Counted from the stretch's first letter, positions 45,525 through 56,950 are shown. The stretch is DNA of 64,000 bases from Flavobacterium sp. JAD_PAG50586_2 (GCA_023213215.1 CP096136.1:1240001-1304000), one strand, 5' to 3'. Notes: generated by a model from the sequence alone, not told the origin. Numbers and translations are program-made.

Positions 45525-45532
45525 TACTTTTG
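45525..45532 (+). promoter_or_regulatory. -7 element (TACTTTTG) for the glgA-like/glmS operon
   Basis: TAnnTTTG match 38 bases ahead of the start at 45571; divergent from panC. Confidence 0.45.
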
Positions 45533-45570
45533 CCTGTTTTTTATTGCCAATAAATAAAGTAGATTAGATT

Positions 45571-46376
45571 ATGGAAGATAAGAGGATATTGTATGTATCA
45601 TCTGAAGTGGTGCCGTATTTGGCTGAAAATGAGGTTTCTTTAATGTCTTATGATGTTCCCAAAATGATTAATGATCAGGGCGGACAAATAAGAATTTTTA
45701 TGCCAAGATATGGAAATATCAACGAAAGAAGGCATCAGTTGCACGAGGTTATCCGATTATCGGGAATGAATTTGGTCGTAAATGACTTAGACATGCCGCT
45801 GATTATTAAAGTAGCTTCTATTCCAAAAGAAAGAATACAGGTTTATTTTATAGATAATGACGAATATTTCAAACGCAAGGCTACTTTCAGCGATGAAGAT
45901 GGTGTCCTTTATCCTGACAATGACGAGAGAGCCATCTTTTTTGCAAAAGGGGTTGTTGAAACCGTTAAGAAATTAAACTGGGTTCCTGATATTATACACG
46001 TTCACGGATGGATGGCAAGTTTACTGCCTATTTACATGAAGCATTACTATAAAGATGAAGCGCTGTTTTCGGAAACGAAAATTGTAACTTCTGTTTACAG
46101 TCAGTCTTTTGAAGGTACCTTAGATGGTGAAATGATTAACAAAGTCAAGTTTGATAACATTCCTCAGGAAGCGGTTCAGGACTTAGAATTGCCAAGTTAT
46201 GAAAATCTTATAATGTCGGCTATAAAACATTCTGATGGTGTTGTAATTGCCTCTGAAAATGTATCGGCAAGTTTAACAAAATTTATAGAATCTTCAGGGA
46301 AACCTTTTTACCTTTCGCCACGAAAGAAAAATTTACCGAAGCATACACTACCTTTTATAAAGGGATGCTTTCTTAA
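45571..46376 (+). CDS. Glycogen/starch synthase-like protein, catalytic N-terminal half only (one frameshift)
   Basis: The GT5 N-terminal domain is recognisable: RILYVSSEVVPYLAENEVSL, QIRIFMPRYGNINERRHQLH, DGVLYPDNDERAIFFAKGVV and DIIHVHGWMASLLPIYMKHY. The ADP-glucose-binding KTGGL motif expected near residue 15 is replaced by AENEVSL, and the C-terminal GT1 domain is absent, so glycogen synthesis is doubtful. A break in the T5 run (46305-46309) makes the frame run on to 46386; adding one T gives KPFLPFATKEKFTEAYTTF and YKGMLS, ending at the TAA at 46374 (269 residues). Half-length relatives are, from memory, common in flavobacteria. It is followed after 19 bases by a DUF4270 gene and then glmS. 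Confidence 0.8.
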
Positions 46377-46395
46377 AAAATATTAGTTAGAATTT

Positions 46396-48288
46396 ATGTA
46401 TAAAAAATCATTTTTACAACCGATTTTATTTGGATTAATTACCATTCTCTTTGTTGCATCCTGCGATAAGGATTTTAATGAACTAGGAACCGACATTGTG
46501 GGTGATGACCACTTTGGTTTTGAGGTTGATTCCTCAGGAACTGTTAAGATATACAATCAAAAATTAGGCCCGATTGCCTCTAATAATTTGGCTGTAAATC
46601 CGCTTGGTTTTTATAAGAATCCTGCTTTTGGAACCACTCAGGCAAATTTTGTGACGCAACTGGAACTTTCTAGTTTTAGCCCAACATTTAACAATACCAC
46701 TCCTGCCGATCATCCAAATGGTCCAACAGTTCTTGATAGTGTTATTATCGAAATTCCTTACTTCAGAAAATTTATAGATAAGGATGATGATGTTTCCACT
46801 TATCAATTAGATTCCATTTATGGAGAGACCCCATATGATAAGGATATTCCCACCACTGTCAATTCAAAGTTTAAGCTTGAAATTTATCAATCCGGTTATT
46901 ATTTAAGGGATTTGGACCCTAACGAAGGTTTGGGAGCGGCACAACCTTTCTATACTGATGAGGATAATATAATCAATCCCATTGGTGCACCTCTCAACAA
47001 TTCCCCTCAGGCTGATATTCCTATAGAAGGAATATTGAATGCTGATGGCCACGAAAACAATAAATTTTATTTTGATAAAAGAGAACATGCTATAAAGGGA
47101 CTTGCTGAAGATGGCACCCGTGCTGAAGAGCCAACCAGAAGCGTTCCATCAATGCGCCTACATTTAAATAAAGCTTTTTTTGACAATCTTATTTTGCATG
47201 CACCTGCTGGGAAATTAGCTGATAATGCCACATTTAAAAACTACATGAGAGGGCTTTATTTTAAAGTGGATCACGGAAGTAATTCTGGTTCAGGGAATAT
47301 GGCTTTACTGAATTTTAAGGCTGGGAAAATCACACTATACTACAATGAAGACAAAAAGAAAACGGTAAACAACGTTGTTACTTATCCAAGAGTCTTCAAA
47401 AATTTTGTCATAAACCTTGGCGGAAACAGCATTAGCCTGTTGCAAAATTCCAATGAAAATACCGATTACCTCACTGCAGCTAACAGTTCAAATGAAGCAT
47501 CAAGAGTGTATTTAAAAGGAGGAGAAGGATCTATGGCGTTCATAGATTTGTTTGGTACCGTTGATTTAAAAGGGTTAACCCCTAACCCAAACTATACCAC
47601 AAGCTCACCAGCCAGTCTTATTAATCCAAGATTTATATTAGACCCGGCTTATGATCCAAGTCTTCCTATTAGTGATACCAATCCAAAATATTTGAATACG
47701 GGTCCAAATGGAATTTCAGACGAGATTGATAAGATCAAAGCAAATGACTGGTTAATCAACGAAGCCAACTTAACCTTTAATATTGACGACTCCAGATTGG
47801 GTACAAATGTCGACAATAGCATTTTTGAACCAGGACGTATTTATCTTTATGATTTAACAAACAAACAACCTATTGTTGATTATTCTTATGACTTAACGGC
47901 CAATGGTACTTATCCAAAATTTAACAAAATCACTTTTGGAGGTTTGCTTGCAAATAATAAAGGGTTTTTAGTTAAACAGATAAGGGGCACTGACGGCTAT
48001 GTATCCAATAAAGGAAGTAAATACAAGATCAGAATTACAAACTACGTTAGAAACTTAGTTAAAAATGATTCTACTAATGTGCGCCTTGGTTTATCGGTAA
48101 CAGAGAACATCAACACTTTTGGTTTTTCAAAGCTTAGAAACCCAAATAGCAACGTAGACAGAGCACCTGCAATGTCAGTAATGAATCCGTTAGGAACTAT
48201 TTTATATGGGACTAACATTCCTGTAGCACAAACACAGGAATATAAGAAAAGATTAAAACTTGAAATTTATTATACAAAACCTAATTAA
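46396..48288 (+). CDS. DUF4270 outer-membrane-type lipoprotein
   Basis: 630-residue lipoprotein; [20 protein letters not shown] is followed by [20 protein letters not shown], with the lipid-attachment Cys at residue 23. [22 protein letters not shown] and [20 protein letters not shown] fit the DUF4270 family, which is confined to Bacteroidetes and has no known function. The middle is beta-rich with a [20 protein letters not shown] segment. It lies between the GlgA-like gene and glmS (11-base gap), probably on one transcript. Confidence 0.85.
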   Translation: MYKKSFLQPILFGLITILFVASCDKDFNELGTDIVGDDHFGFEVDSSGTVKIYNQKLGPIASNNLAVNPLGFYKNPAFGTTQANFVTQLELSSFSPTFNNTTPADHPNGPTVLDSVIIEIPYFRKFIDKDDDVSTYQLDSIYGETPYDKDIPTTVNSKFKLEIYQSGYYLRDLDPNEGLGAAQPFYTDEDNIINPIGAPLNNSPQADIPIEGILNADGHENNKFYFDKREHAIKGLAEDGTRAEEPTRSVPSMRLHLNKAFFDNLILHAPAGKLADNATFKNYMRGLYFKVDHGSNSGSGNMALLNFKAGKITLYYNEDKKKTVNNVVTYPRVFKNFVINLGGNSISLLQNSNENTDYLTAANSSNEASRVYLKGGEGSMAFIDLFGTVDLKGLTPNPNYTTSSPASLINPRFILDPAYDPSLPISDTNPKYLNTGPNGISDEIDKIKANDWLINEANLTFNIDDSRLGTNVDNSIFEPGRIYLYDLTNKQPIVDYSYDLTANGTYPKFNKITFGGLLANNKGFLVKQIRGTDGYVSNKGSKYKIRITNYVRNLVKNDSTNVRLGLSVTENINTFGFSKLRNPNSNVDRAPAMSVMNPLGTILYGTNIPVAQTQEYKKRLKLEIYYTKPN

Positions 48289-48299
48289 TACCTAAAATT

Positions 48300-50150
48300 A
48301 TGTGTGGAATTGTTGGCTATATTGGATTTAGAGAAGCGTATCCAATAGTAATTAAAGGATTAAAAAGACTAGAATATAGAGGTTACGACAGTGCCGGAAT
48401 CATGCTTTGTGATGGTAACGAACTTAAAATAGCAAAAACCAAAGGGAAAGTTTCTGACCTTGAGGAAAAATCGAAGGATATAGCGGATTCGAAAGCTACC
48501 ATTGGAATGGGACACACTCGTTGGGCAACCCACGGTGTTCCAAATGATATTAACTCGCACCCACATGTTTCGAATTCAGGAAATATATCAATCATCCATA
48601 ATGGAATCATTGAAAATTATGAGCCATTAAAAAAGGAATTACTCAAAAGAGGTTACACATTTACATCTGATACAGATACAGAAGTTTTGGTAAACCTTAT
48701 TGAAGACGTAAAAAAGAAAGAAAAAATAAAACTTGGAAAAGCAGTCCAGATTGCACTAAACCAAGTTGTCGGAGCTTACGCTATTTGTGTTTTCGACAAG
48801 GAAAATCCAAATGAAATTATTGTGGCACGATTAGGAAGCCCAATTGCAATTGGTGTTGGTGAAGGCGAATTCTTTATTGCGTCTGATGCTTCTCCTTTTA
48901 TTGAATACACTTCCAATGCCATTTATCTGGAGGATGAGGAAATGGCCATTGTCAGACTTCATAAACCGTTAAAAATCAGAAAAATAAAAGACGATTCTTT
49001 AGTAGACCCTTATATTCAGGAACTTCAAATGAATTTGGAGCAGATTGAAAAAGGTGGTTATGATCATTTTATGCTTAAGGAAATCTATGAGCAGCCTAAT
49101 GTTATTAAAGATACCTACAGAGGAAGGCTTTTGGCCAATCAGGGAATTATCCAGATGGCAGGTGTTGAAGACAATTTAGAAAAATTCCTTCATGCAGACC
49201 GAATTATTATTGTGGCCTGCGGAACTTCATGGCACGCTGGATTAGTAGCAGAATATGTAATTGAAGAATTTGCCAGAATAAATGTTGAAGTGGAATACGC
49301 ATCTGAGTTTAGATACCGAAATCCAATAATCAACAAAAATGATGTTGTAATCGCAATATCCCAATCAGGTGAAACTGCTGATACTTTAGCCGCCATTAAA
49401 TTAGCGAAAGAAAAAGGAGCTTTTGTTTTTGGTGTTTGTAATGTGGTTGGTTCGTCAATTTCAAGAGAAACTAATGCGGGTGCTTATACTCACGCTGGTC
49501 CTGAAATTGGAGTAGCCTCTACAAAGGCTTTTACCACACAAATTACGGTATTAACAATGATTGCTTTACGTTTGGCAAAAGCCAAAGGAACCTTATCCAA
49601 TTCTGATTTCCACAGGTATCTTCAGGAGCTGGAAGTTATTCCGGAAAAAGTTGCTGAAGCATTGACATCCACCAATGAAACAGCCAAAGAAATAGCTGCA
49701 AAATTTAAGGACGCCACAAACTGTTTATACCTTGGAAGAGGCTACAACTTCCCAGTTGCATTGGAAGGTGCCTTAAAGCTAAAAGAGATATCGTATATCC
49801 ATGCAGAAGGTTATCCTGCTGCAGAGATGAAACACGGACCAATAGCCCTTATCGATGAGCAGATGCCAGTTATCGTTATCGCTCCAAAACAAGGGCATTA
49901 TGATAAAGTGGTAAGTAATATTCAGGAAATAAAATCCCGAAGCGGAAAAATTATAGCTATCGTTACCAAAGGAGATACTCAGGTAAGAGGATTAGCTGAT
50001 CATGTTATCGAAATTCCTGAAACTTCAGATGCCTTGTCGCCATTAATTACTACCATTCCGTTACAATTGTTATCCTACCATATTGCTGTCATGAGAGAAT
50101 GTAACGTAGATCAACCAAGAAACTTGGCAAAATCGGTTACGGTAGAATAA
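48300..50150 (+). CDS. glmS: Glutamine-fructose-6-phosphate aminotransferase (isomerizing)
   Basis: 616-residue enzyme that makes glucosamine-6-phosphate, the entry to peptidoglycan and lipopolysaccharide amino sugars. The mature N terminus CGIVGYIG gives the catalytic Cys of the glutamine amidotransferase domain; GMGHTRWATHGVPNDINSHP and SDTDTEVLVNLIE follow. The isomerase half has two SIS domains (IIVACGTSWHAGLVAEYVIE, ISQSGETADTLAAIKLAKEK; LYLGRGYNFPVALEGALKLK) and ends PRNLAKSVTVE. No glmS ribozyme is apparent upstream. A terminator follows. Confidence 0.97.
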   Translation: MCGIVGYIGFREAYPIVIKGLKRLEYRGYDSAGIMLCDGNELKIAKTKGKVSDLEEKSKDIADSKATIGMGHTRWATHGVPNDINSHPHVSNSGNISIIHNGIIENYEPLKKELLKRGYTFTSDTDTEVLVNLIEDVKKKEKIKLGKAVQIALNQVVGAYAICVFDKENPNEIIVARLGSPIAIGVGEGEFFIASDASPFIEYTSNAIYLEDEEMAIVRLHKPLKIRKIKDDSLVDPYIQELQMNLEQIEKGGYDHFMLKEIYEQPNVIKDTYRGRLLANQGIIQMAGVEDNLEKFLHADRIIIVACGTSWHAGLVAEYVIEEFARINVEVEYASEFRYRNPIINKNDVVIAISQSGETADTLAAIKLAKEKGAFVFGVCNVVGSSISRETNAGAYTHAGPEIGVASTKAFTTQITVLTMIALRLAKAKGTLSNSDFHRYLQELEVIPEKVAEALTSTNETAKEIAAKFKDATNCLYLGRGYNFPVALEGALKLKEISYIHAEGYPAAEMKHGPIALIDEQMPVIVIAPKQGHYDKVVSNIQEIKSRSGKIIAIVTKGDTQVRGLADHVIEIPETSDALSPLITTIPLQLLSYHIAVMRECNVDQPRNLAKSVTVE

Positions 50151-50170
50151 TTTTCGAACAAAATATTCAT

Positions 50171-50200
50171 AAAAGCGAGGCACTGTCTCGCTTTTTTTTA
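50171..50200 (+). terminator. Terminator of glmS
   Basis: AAGCGAG and CTCGCTT arms around GCACTGT followed by T7. Confidence 0.85.
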
Positions 50201-50319
50201 TGCTAATTTTTATGATTAATTTATTAAACACCTTGTTTTATATGTACGCATAGTATTTTTTTCATAAATATTGCCAAATCCTTAATAAAAACTTAAAAAA
50301 TGCGCTAAAACACTATTGT

Positions 50320-50338
50320 TAATAAAGAAACATTAAAA
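50320..50338 (+). promoter_or_regulatory. 19-mer shared with the promoter region at 62506
   Basis: TAATAAAGAAACATTAAAA is identical here and at 62506-62524. Here it ends 30 bases before the -33 TTG of the TonB-receptor promoter. Confidence 0.45.
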
Positions 50339-50368
50339 TAAATTATTGATAAAAATACACGTGGTTTT

Positions 50369-50399
50369 TTGATAATGTAAAAAAAAATATTGTATTTTG
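50369..50399 (+). promoter_or_regulatory. Promoter TTG-N21-TATTTTG of the TonB-receptor gene
   Basis: TTG at 50369-50371 and TATTTTG at 50393-50399; one base shorter in the -7 element than consensus, but the TTG-to-TTTG distance is nearly standard. Confidence 0.5.
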
Positions 50400-50428
50400 G
50401 CTTCATAAACCAACAAAATTAAAACCAA

Positions 50429-53236
50429 ATGAAGATTTATTTATTTATCGTTTCATTGTTTTTTTGCGGAATTACCTATGCGCAAACTTCAGTGTCGGGT
50501 TCGGTAAAAGACAGTCAGAACCAACCAATTCCTGGCGCCAATGTTAAAGTATCTGGCGAGAGCACTGGTACAATAACTGACAGTGATGGAAATTTTAATT
50601 TATCTACCACTAAACAGCCTCCATTCAGCCTTGAAATTTCAAGCGTAGGTTATGGAACAGGAAAAGTGAGTGTAACATCCAATAACCAAAAAGTGAGTGT
50701 TGCCTTAGAAAACGAGGAAACACAACTTAATGAAATCGTCGTTTCTGCATCGAGAGCTCCGGAAAGGGTTAGAGAGTCTCCTGTTACTATCGAAAGATTT
50801 AGCACAAAAGATGTTAAAAAAGCAGCTGCTCCTTCTTTTTACGATGGTTTAGAAAATCTAAAGGAAGTACAGATGAATACCAGTAGTTTATCTTTCAAGT
50901 CAATTAATACGCGTGGATTTGCTACCGTTGCTAACTCAAGATTTTTACAGTTAGTTGACGGAATGGACAACTCTTCTCCGTTATTGAATTTCGTATTAGG
51001 AAACCTTATTGGTGTTTCAGAAATTGACGTTCAGAGTGTTGAGTTACTTCCGGGTGCGTCTTCTGCGCTTTATGGTGCCAATGCATTCAACGGAATTTTA
51101 TTCATGAACAGCCAGGATCCTTGGAATCATCAGGGAATTACAGCTTATGTAAAATATGGTCAAACCCGTCAAAAAGCAGCCGGGACCAATAATTTTTATG
51201 ATTATGGAGTAAGAGTTGCTCACGTTTTTTCTAAACATATTGCCGGTAAAGCTAACTTCACTTTTATGAAAGGTAAAGATTGGTATGCTACCAATTACGA
51301 TGATATAACAGTGGAAGGAAGAGACAGAAATGATCCAAGTTATAATGGTATCAACGTGTATGGTGATGAAGTTGCGATCAACCTAAAAAGCAGAAATCCT
51401 TTTGGATCTACAGCCTATAATATTTTGCCAAACATAGATATCAGCAGAACAGGATATAATGAAACAGACTTGACTGAAAGTAGGGTTGAAAATGCAAAAA
51501 TAGATTTATCACTTCACATCAAGCCATGGGCAAATGATTTTGAAATTATCTGGCAGTCTAAATTTGGTTTCGGAAATTCAATTTACCAGGGAGCAAGTAG
51601 ATACAACCTTAACGGATTCTTCATGCAGCAACATAAATTGGAATTGAAAGGTAAAAACTTCTTCCTTAGAGGGTATACAACATCTGAAGATGGTGGAAAG
51701 TCTTACGACATGACTTTTACAGCAATAAACATTAACAGGTTGTGGAAACCGGATACACAATGGTTCGCTGAATACGGCGGAGCTTATGGCGCAGCTACAT
51801 TAGGATTGGTTCCAGGCGTAGGCACAACTCCTGCCGAAGCACACGCTTATGCAAGAACTACAGCTGATACAGGAAGACTGATTCCGGGAACGCAGGCATT
51901 CAAAAATGCATTTAATCAGGTAATCGCTGATCCAAACGTGTTAACTGGTTCGAAACTGGTTGATAATTCAAAAATTTATCATTCTGATGCAAATTACAAC
52001 TTTAGAGATTTATTCAAACCTGCCGAAATCCAGGTTGGAGGTTCTTATAGATTGTACGAATTGAACTCTTTCGGTAGAATATATACTGATGCTGACAGTG
52101 CAATCAACTTTAATGAATATGGTGTTTACACGCAAATTCAGAAAAAGTTAATGCAGGACCGATTAAAATTAACCGGATCTGTACGATATGATAAATCTAA
52201 AAATTATGATGGTAATTTTTCTCCAAGAGTCTCATTCGTTTATGCTTTAGACAAAGAGAAAAATCACAATTTCAGAGGTTCATTCCAAACAGGTTTCAGA
52301 AACCCAACTACACAAGATCAATACATCGGATTTAATATCGGAAACAGAGTTTTAATTGGTTCTGCTCCTGACAACTTAACACGATTCAGTGAAGATTTGG
52401 CCATTTCTGCAGCCGGTGGTGGTGGAATTGCAACCTTAAATGGAGAAAGCGCTTATTACAAATCATTTACAAAAGACTCTTTTGACGCGTTTGATGCAGT
52501 ATATAGGTCTGGACCACCTTCCGGAATAGATGCCGCAGCAGATTTATTGGTAAAGGCAAATGTAGATTTGGTAAAACCAGAACAGGTAAAAGCCTTCGAT
52601 TTAGGATATAGAGCTAATCTTAGTGGATTCTCATTAGATGTCAACGGATACTATAATATCTACAATGACTTTATTGGAAATGTTAACGTGATATCTCCAT
52701 ATTATGGAACAGCAGAAACTAATCCAGCTGACACTACGCCAGGAAGTGCTGCCAACGCACTTGCTAATAGAGACTACAGAGAATACCAACTATATACGAA
52801 TACGGATCTTGAAGTTAAATCGTATGGTTTTGGTGTGGGATTAACTAAAAAAGTGTACAAGAATTTTGAAGTTAGTGGAAACTACAACTATTCTAATTTT
52901 GATTTCGATCAGGCAAAAGACCCAAATTTTGAAGCAAGTTTCAATACTCCAAAGCATAGAGTTAAAGGGACTTTGGGGAATGATAAATTGATAGGGAATT
53001 TAGGTGTATCGGTTAGCGCAAGATGGAATTCTGAGTACTTATGGGAATCTTCTTTTGCTGATGGTATTATAGAAGAAGCAACCGTTATTGATGTTCAGGC
53101 AAACTACACTATTAAGTCATTGAAATCAATCCTTAAAGTAGGAGCAACAAATATTGGCGGTAAAGAATACGGACAGGTAATCGGAGCAGGACTTATTGGA
53201 CAACAGTATTTTGCCTCTTTGACCATTACACCATAA
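50429..53236 (+). CDS. TonB-dependent receptor with N-terminal carboxypeptidase-regulatory-like domain
   Basis: 935-residue outer-membrane receptor. A signal peptide (MKIYLFIVSLFFCGITYAQ) precedes a CarboxypepD-reg-like domain (VSGSVKDSQNQPIPGANVKV; GTITDSDGNFNLST), a TonB-box-like LNEIVVSASRAPE near residue 107, a plug (FKSINTRGFATVANSRFLQL; VELLPGASSALYGANAFNGI) and a 22-strand-type barrel. There is no SusD partner; instead an SGNH-hydrolase lipoprotein follows after 28 bases. It imports a bulky nutrient with energy from TonB; the ligand is unknown, though a lipid or ester would suit the partner. Confidence 0.9.
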   Translation: MKIYLFIVSLFFCGITYAQTSVSGSVKDSQNQPIPGANVKVSGESTGTITDSDGNFNLSTTKQPPFSLEISSVGYGTGKVSVTSNNQKVSVALENEETQLNEIVVSASRAPERVRESPVTIERFSTKDVKKAAAPSFYDGLENLKEVQMNTSSLSFKSINTRGFATVANSRFLQLVDGMDNSSPLLNFVLGNLIGVSEIDVQSVELLPGASSALYGANAFNGILFMNSQDPWNHQGITAYVKYGQTRQKAAGTNNFYDYGVRVAHVFSKHIAGKANFTFMKGKDWYATNYDDITVEGRDRNDPSYNGINVYGDEVAINLKSRNPFGSTAYNILPNIDISRTGYNETDLTESRVENAKIDLSLHIKPWANDFEIIWQSKFGFGNSIYQGASRYNLNGFFMQQHKLELKGKNFFLRGYTTSEDGGKSYDMTFTAININRLWKPDTQWFAEYGGAYGAATLGLVPGVGTTPAEAHAYARTTADTGRLIPGTQAFKNAFNQVIADPNVLTGSKLVDNSKIYHSDANYNFRDLFKPAEIQVGGSYRLYELNSFGRIYTDADSAINFNEYGVYTQIQKKLMQDRLKLTGSVRYDKSKNYDGNFSPRVSFVYALDKEKNHNFRGSFQTGFRNPTTQDQYIGFNIGNRVLIGSAPDNLTRFSEDLAISAAGGGGIATLNGESAYYKSFTKDSFDAFDAVYRSGPPSGIDAAADLLVKANVDLVKPEQVKAFDLGYRANLSGFSLDVNGYYNIYNDFIGNVNVISPYYGTAETNPADTTPGSAANALANRDYREYQLYTNTDLEVKSYGFGVGLTKKVYKNFEVSGNYNYSNFDFDQAKDPNFEASFNTPKHRVKGTLGNDKLIGNLGVSVSARWNSEYLWESSFADGIIEEATVIDVQANYTIKSLKSILKVGATNIGGKEYGQVIGAGLIGQQYFASLTITP

Positions 53237-53264
53237 AAAAACCAATAATTAAAATTATAATATT

Positions 53265-54719
53265 ATGATAAAAAATTTCAAATGGCTATTATTGGTTTCT
53301 TTAACCTTAGTAGCATGTAGTAGTGATGATGAAGCAGTGGTCAATCCAGATTCATCTGACGGTTTGCCGCTAACAGCAGGTTCAGCAGATTTCTCAAAAT
53401 ATGTTGCCTTAGGCGATTCTTTTGCAGCCGGTTTTAGTGATAACGCATTATTTATTGAAGGACAAAAAGGAGCCTATCCTAACATTTTAGCGCAACAATT
53501 TGCTCTAGTCGGCGGCGGTGAATTTACAACACCATTAATGGCAGATAACGTTGGTGGTTTTTTAGGAAGTTCTACTTATTTTCCAAGATTATATTTAGCG
53601 CCTCCAACAACTCCAGGAGGTTCTCCTTCGCCATCTTCTGTTGCTTTACCACCTTATAGCCAAACTTCTTCTACGACTTTTGCTTCTTTAGGCAGTACCT
53701 TTAATAATATGGGTATTCCTGGCGCAAAAGTTACGCATTTATTGGCTGCTGGTTACGGAAGTTCTGCAGGAAACCCTTACTTTGCTCGGTTTGCTTCGAA
53801 CCCAGCAACAACTGTTTTAGCAGACGCTTTAGCTCAAAATCCAACATTCTTTTCGCTTTGGATTGGCGGGAATGATGTATTAGGATACGCAACCTCGGGA
53901 GGTTTAAATCCGGCAGACATTACTGCACCATCAACATTTGATACTGCATATAATACATTAGCAAGTCAATTAGCTGCAGGTGGAAGAAAAGGAGTAGTAG
54001 CTAATTTACCGTATGTAAGTACTTTGCCATATTTCACAACAGTTCCTTACAATCCTGTTCCTCTAGATGCCGCTACCGCTGCACAGTTGAATGCTGGATA
54101 CACCACTTACAATAATGGATTATTATTTGCTCAATCTAATGGTTTATTAAGCGCTGCCGAAGTTGCCCAAAGAACTATTTCGTTCTCGGCTTCAAGCACA
54201 AATAAAGTAGTAATTGTAGATGAGTATTTGACTAATCTAACAGGTTTTGGAATCCCATCTTACCGTCAAGCCACTAGCGAAGATTTAATCGTTTTATCTG
54301 CTAGAAATTTTATTGGCACAACTGTAGGTGGAAATCCGCTTCAGGTTAATGGAATTTCTGTTCCCTTAGCGGATCAATGGGTATTGTCTAAAAATGAAAT
54401 AGAGGAGGTACGAATTGCAACCGATGCTTACAATCAAACTATTCAAACTGCCGCTACGAATAACGATTTAGCATTTGTTGACGCGAAAGCAATTATGACT
54501 CAATTGAGTACAGTAGGCATTACAGCCAACAATTTTACCTTAAATTCTACGTATGTAACAGGCGGTGCATTTTCTCTTGATGGAGTTCATCCAAGCCCAA
54601 GAGGGTATGCATTAATAGCCAATGAATTTCTAAAATCTATAAATACTAAATACGGTTCTAATATAAAAGGCGTAAGTTTTGCGGATTATAGAATAATGTT
54701 TCCTCCGGTTTTACCATAA
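53265..54719 (+). CDS. SGNH/GDSL-family hydrolase lipoprotein
   Basis: 484-residue lipoprotein; the N terminus MIKNFKWLLLVSLTLVACSS has the lipobox Cys at residue 18 followed by acidic residues. All SGNH blocks are visible: VALGDSFAAGFS (Ser near residue 52), a Gly in FNNMGIPGAKV, LWIGGNDVLGYA (Asn near residue 203) and SLDGVHPSPRGYAL (Asp and His near residue 440). The family hydrolyses carboxyl esters of lipids or sugars. Paired with the upstream TonB receptor and probably surface-facing. Ends with a terminator. Confidence 0.9.
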   Translation: MIKNFKWLLLVSLTLVACSSDDEAVVNPDSSDGLPLTAGSADFSKYVALGDSFAAGFSDNALFIEGQKGAYPNILAQQFALVGGGEFTTPLMADNVGGFLGSSTYFPRLYLAPPTTPGGSPSPSSVALPPYSQTSSTTFASLGSTFNNMGIPGAKVTHLLAAGYGSSAGNPYFARFASNPATTVLADALAQNPTFFSLWIGGNDVLGYATSGGLNPADITAPSTFDTAYNTLASQLAAGGRKGVVANLPYVSTLPYFTTVPYNPVPLDAATAAQLNAGYTTYNNGLLFAQSNGLLSAAEVAQRTISFSASSTNKVVIVDEYLTNLTGFGIPSYRQATSEDLIVLSARNFIGTTVGGNPLQVNGISVPLADQWVLSKNEIEEVRIATDAYNQTIQTAATNNDLAFVDAKAIMTQLSTVGITANNFTLNSTYVTGGAFSLDGVHPSPRGYALIANEFLKSINTKYGSNIKGVSFADYRIMFPPVLP

Positions 54720-54737
54720 CCTAAAAAAACAAGTTAT

Positions 54738-54768
54738 AAAACCACCTTTTTTAGGTGGTTTTTTGTTT
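54738..54768 (+). terminator. Terminator of the receptor-hydrolase operon
   Basis: AAACCACCT and AGGTGGTTT arms around a T-rich loop, followed by T4-G-T4. Confidence 0.85.
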
Positions 54769-54838
54769 TAACTCAATAGCAGGAAAAATGAGTTGATTTC
54801 TCTTTTTAGAAAAATCTTCTTTTTTTATAAAATATTTA

Positions 54839-54869
54839 TTGATTTTTAGATTTATAAAAATTATCTTTG
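54839..54869 (+). promoter_or_regulatory. Promoter TTG-N20-TATCTTTG of atpD
   Basis: TTG at 54839-54841 and TATCTTTG at 54862-54869, about 60 bases before atpD. Confidence 0.75.
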
Positions 54870-54927
54870 CACTCGGAAAAAAGAGGTGCTTTTTTCAAAC
54901 CTAAATAGCTATTTAATAAATACATAA

Positions 54928-56442
<1,515 letters not shown>

Positions 56443-56527
56443 TATAGTTATAAGTTATAAGTTATGAGTCATGAGTTTTTTACTCTAATTCATAACTCAT
56501 AATTCATAATTCATAACTCAAAAAATT
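56443..56527. repeat. atpD-atpC spacer: 7-base periodic inverted array
   Basis: The left arm repeats GTTATAA, GTTATGA, GTCATGA (56447-56474); the right arm repeats CATAACT, CATAATT (56492-56519) and is nearly the reverse complement. The loop is TTTTTACTCTAA. The whole spacer consists of this structure. Confidence 0.7.
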
Positions 56528-56809
56528 ATGATTTTAGAAATAGTATCACCAGAAGCTACATTATTCAAAGGCGAAGTTACTTCGGTTACTTTACCGGGTG
56601 AAGTTGGTTCCTTTCAAATATTGAATAACCACGCGCCTATAGTTTCCATCTTAAAACACGGTGTGGTTAAAATACAGGCACCAAGTTTTTCAATCCATAA
56701 GGAAGTGGCTGACAAGTTTACTAAAGTAAATGACCAGACTTATCTTTTGGAAATCAATTCAGGAACTATTGAAATGAAAGACAATAAAGTAAATGTATTA
56801 GTGGACTAA
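56528..56809 (+). CDS. atpC: ATP synthase F1 subunit epsilon
   Basis: 93-residue epsilon subunit that couples rotation and regulates F1. The beta-sandwich domain is complete: LEIVSPEATLFKGEVTSVTL, GEVGSFQILNNHAPIVSILK and LLEINSGTIEMKDNKVNVLV. The C-terminal helical hairpin of E. coli epsilon is missing, as in many Bacteroidetes. Followed by a terminator. Confidence 0.95.
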   Translation: MILEIVSPEATLFKGEVTSVTLPGEVGSFQILNNHAPIVSILKHGVVKIQAPSFSIHKEVADKFTKVNDQTYLLEINSGTIEMKDNKVNVLVD

Positions 56810-56828
56810 GACATTTCAAAATAAAGAG

Positions 56829-56860
56829 AAAGCCCAGCCATTATTGTTGGGCTTTTTTAT
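56829..56860 (+). terminator. Terminator of atpDC
   Basis: AAGCCCA and TGGGCTT arms followed by T5; repeat copy E begins directly after it. Confidence 0.85.
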
Positions 56861-56945
56861 TAGGAGCTATTTCCAGCTTTCCACTATATCTTTTTATTCC
56901 GTTTGGTAAAACGAAATAAAAAGGATGCCGTTTCAATCTGGGCTA
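56861..56945 (+). repeat. Dispersed intergenic repeat, copy E (variant)
   Basis: TAGGAGCTATTTCCAGCTTT, TCCACTATATC, a hairpin of CTTTTTATTCCG and CGAAATAAAAAGG, then GCCGTTTCAATCTGGGCTAT. Same plan as copy C with ATCTGGGCTA in place of ATCGGGGCTA. The -7 element of bioF lies 5 bases past its end. Confidence 0.65.
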
Positions 56946-56950
56946 TTTAC

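Noticed and set aside
48200..48300. glmS ribozyme upstream of glmS
   Set aside because: Only 11 bases separate the DUF4270 stop from glmS, leaving no room for one.
56443..56527. Heptad arrays as CRISPR-like repeats
   Set aside because: Units are contiguous 7-mers without unique spacers, in inverted arms, and no cas genes are present.
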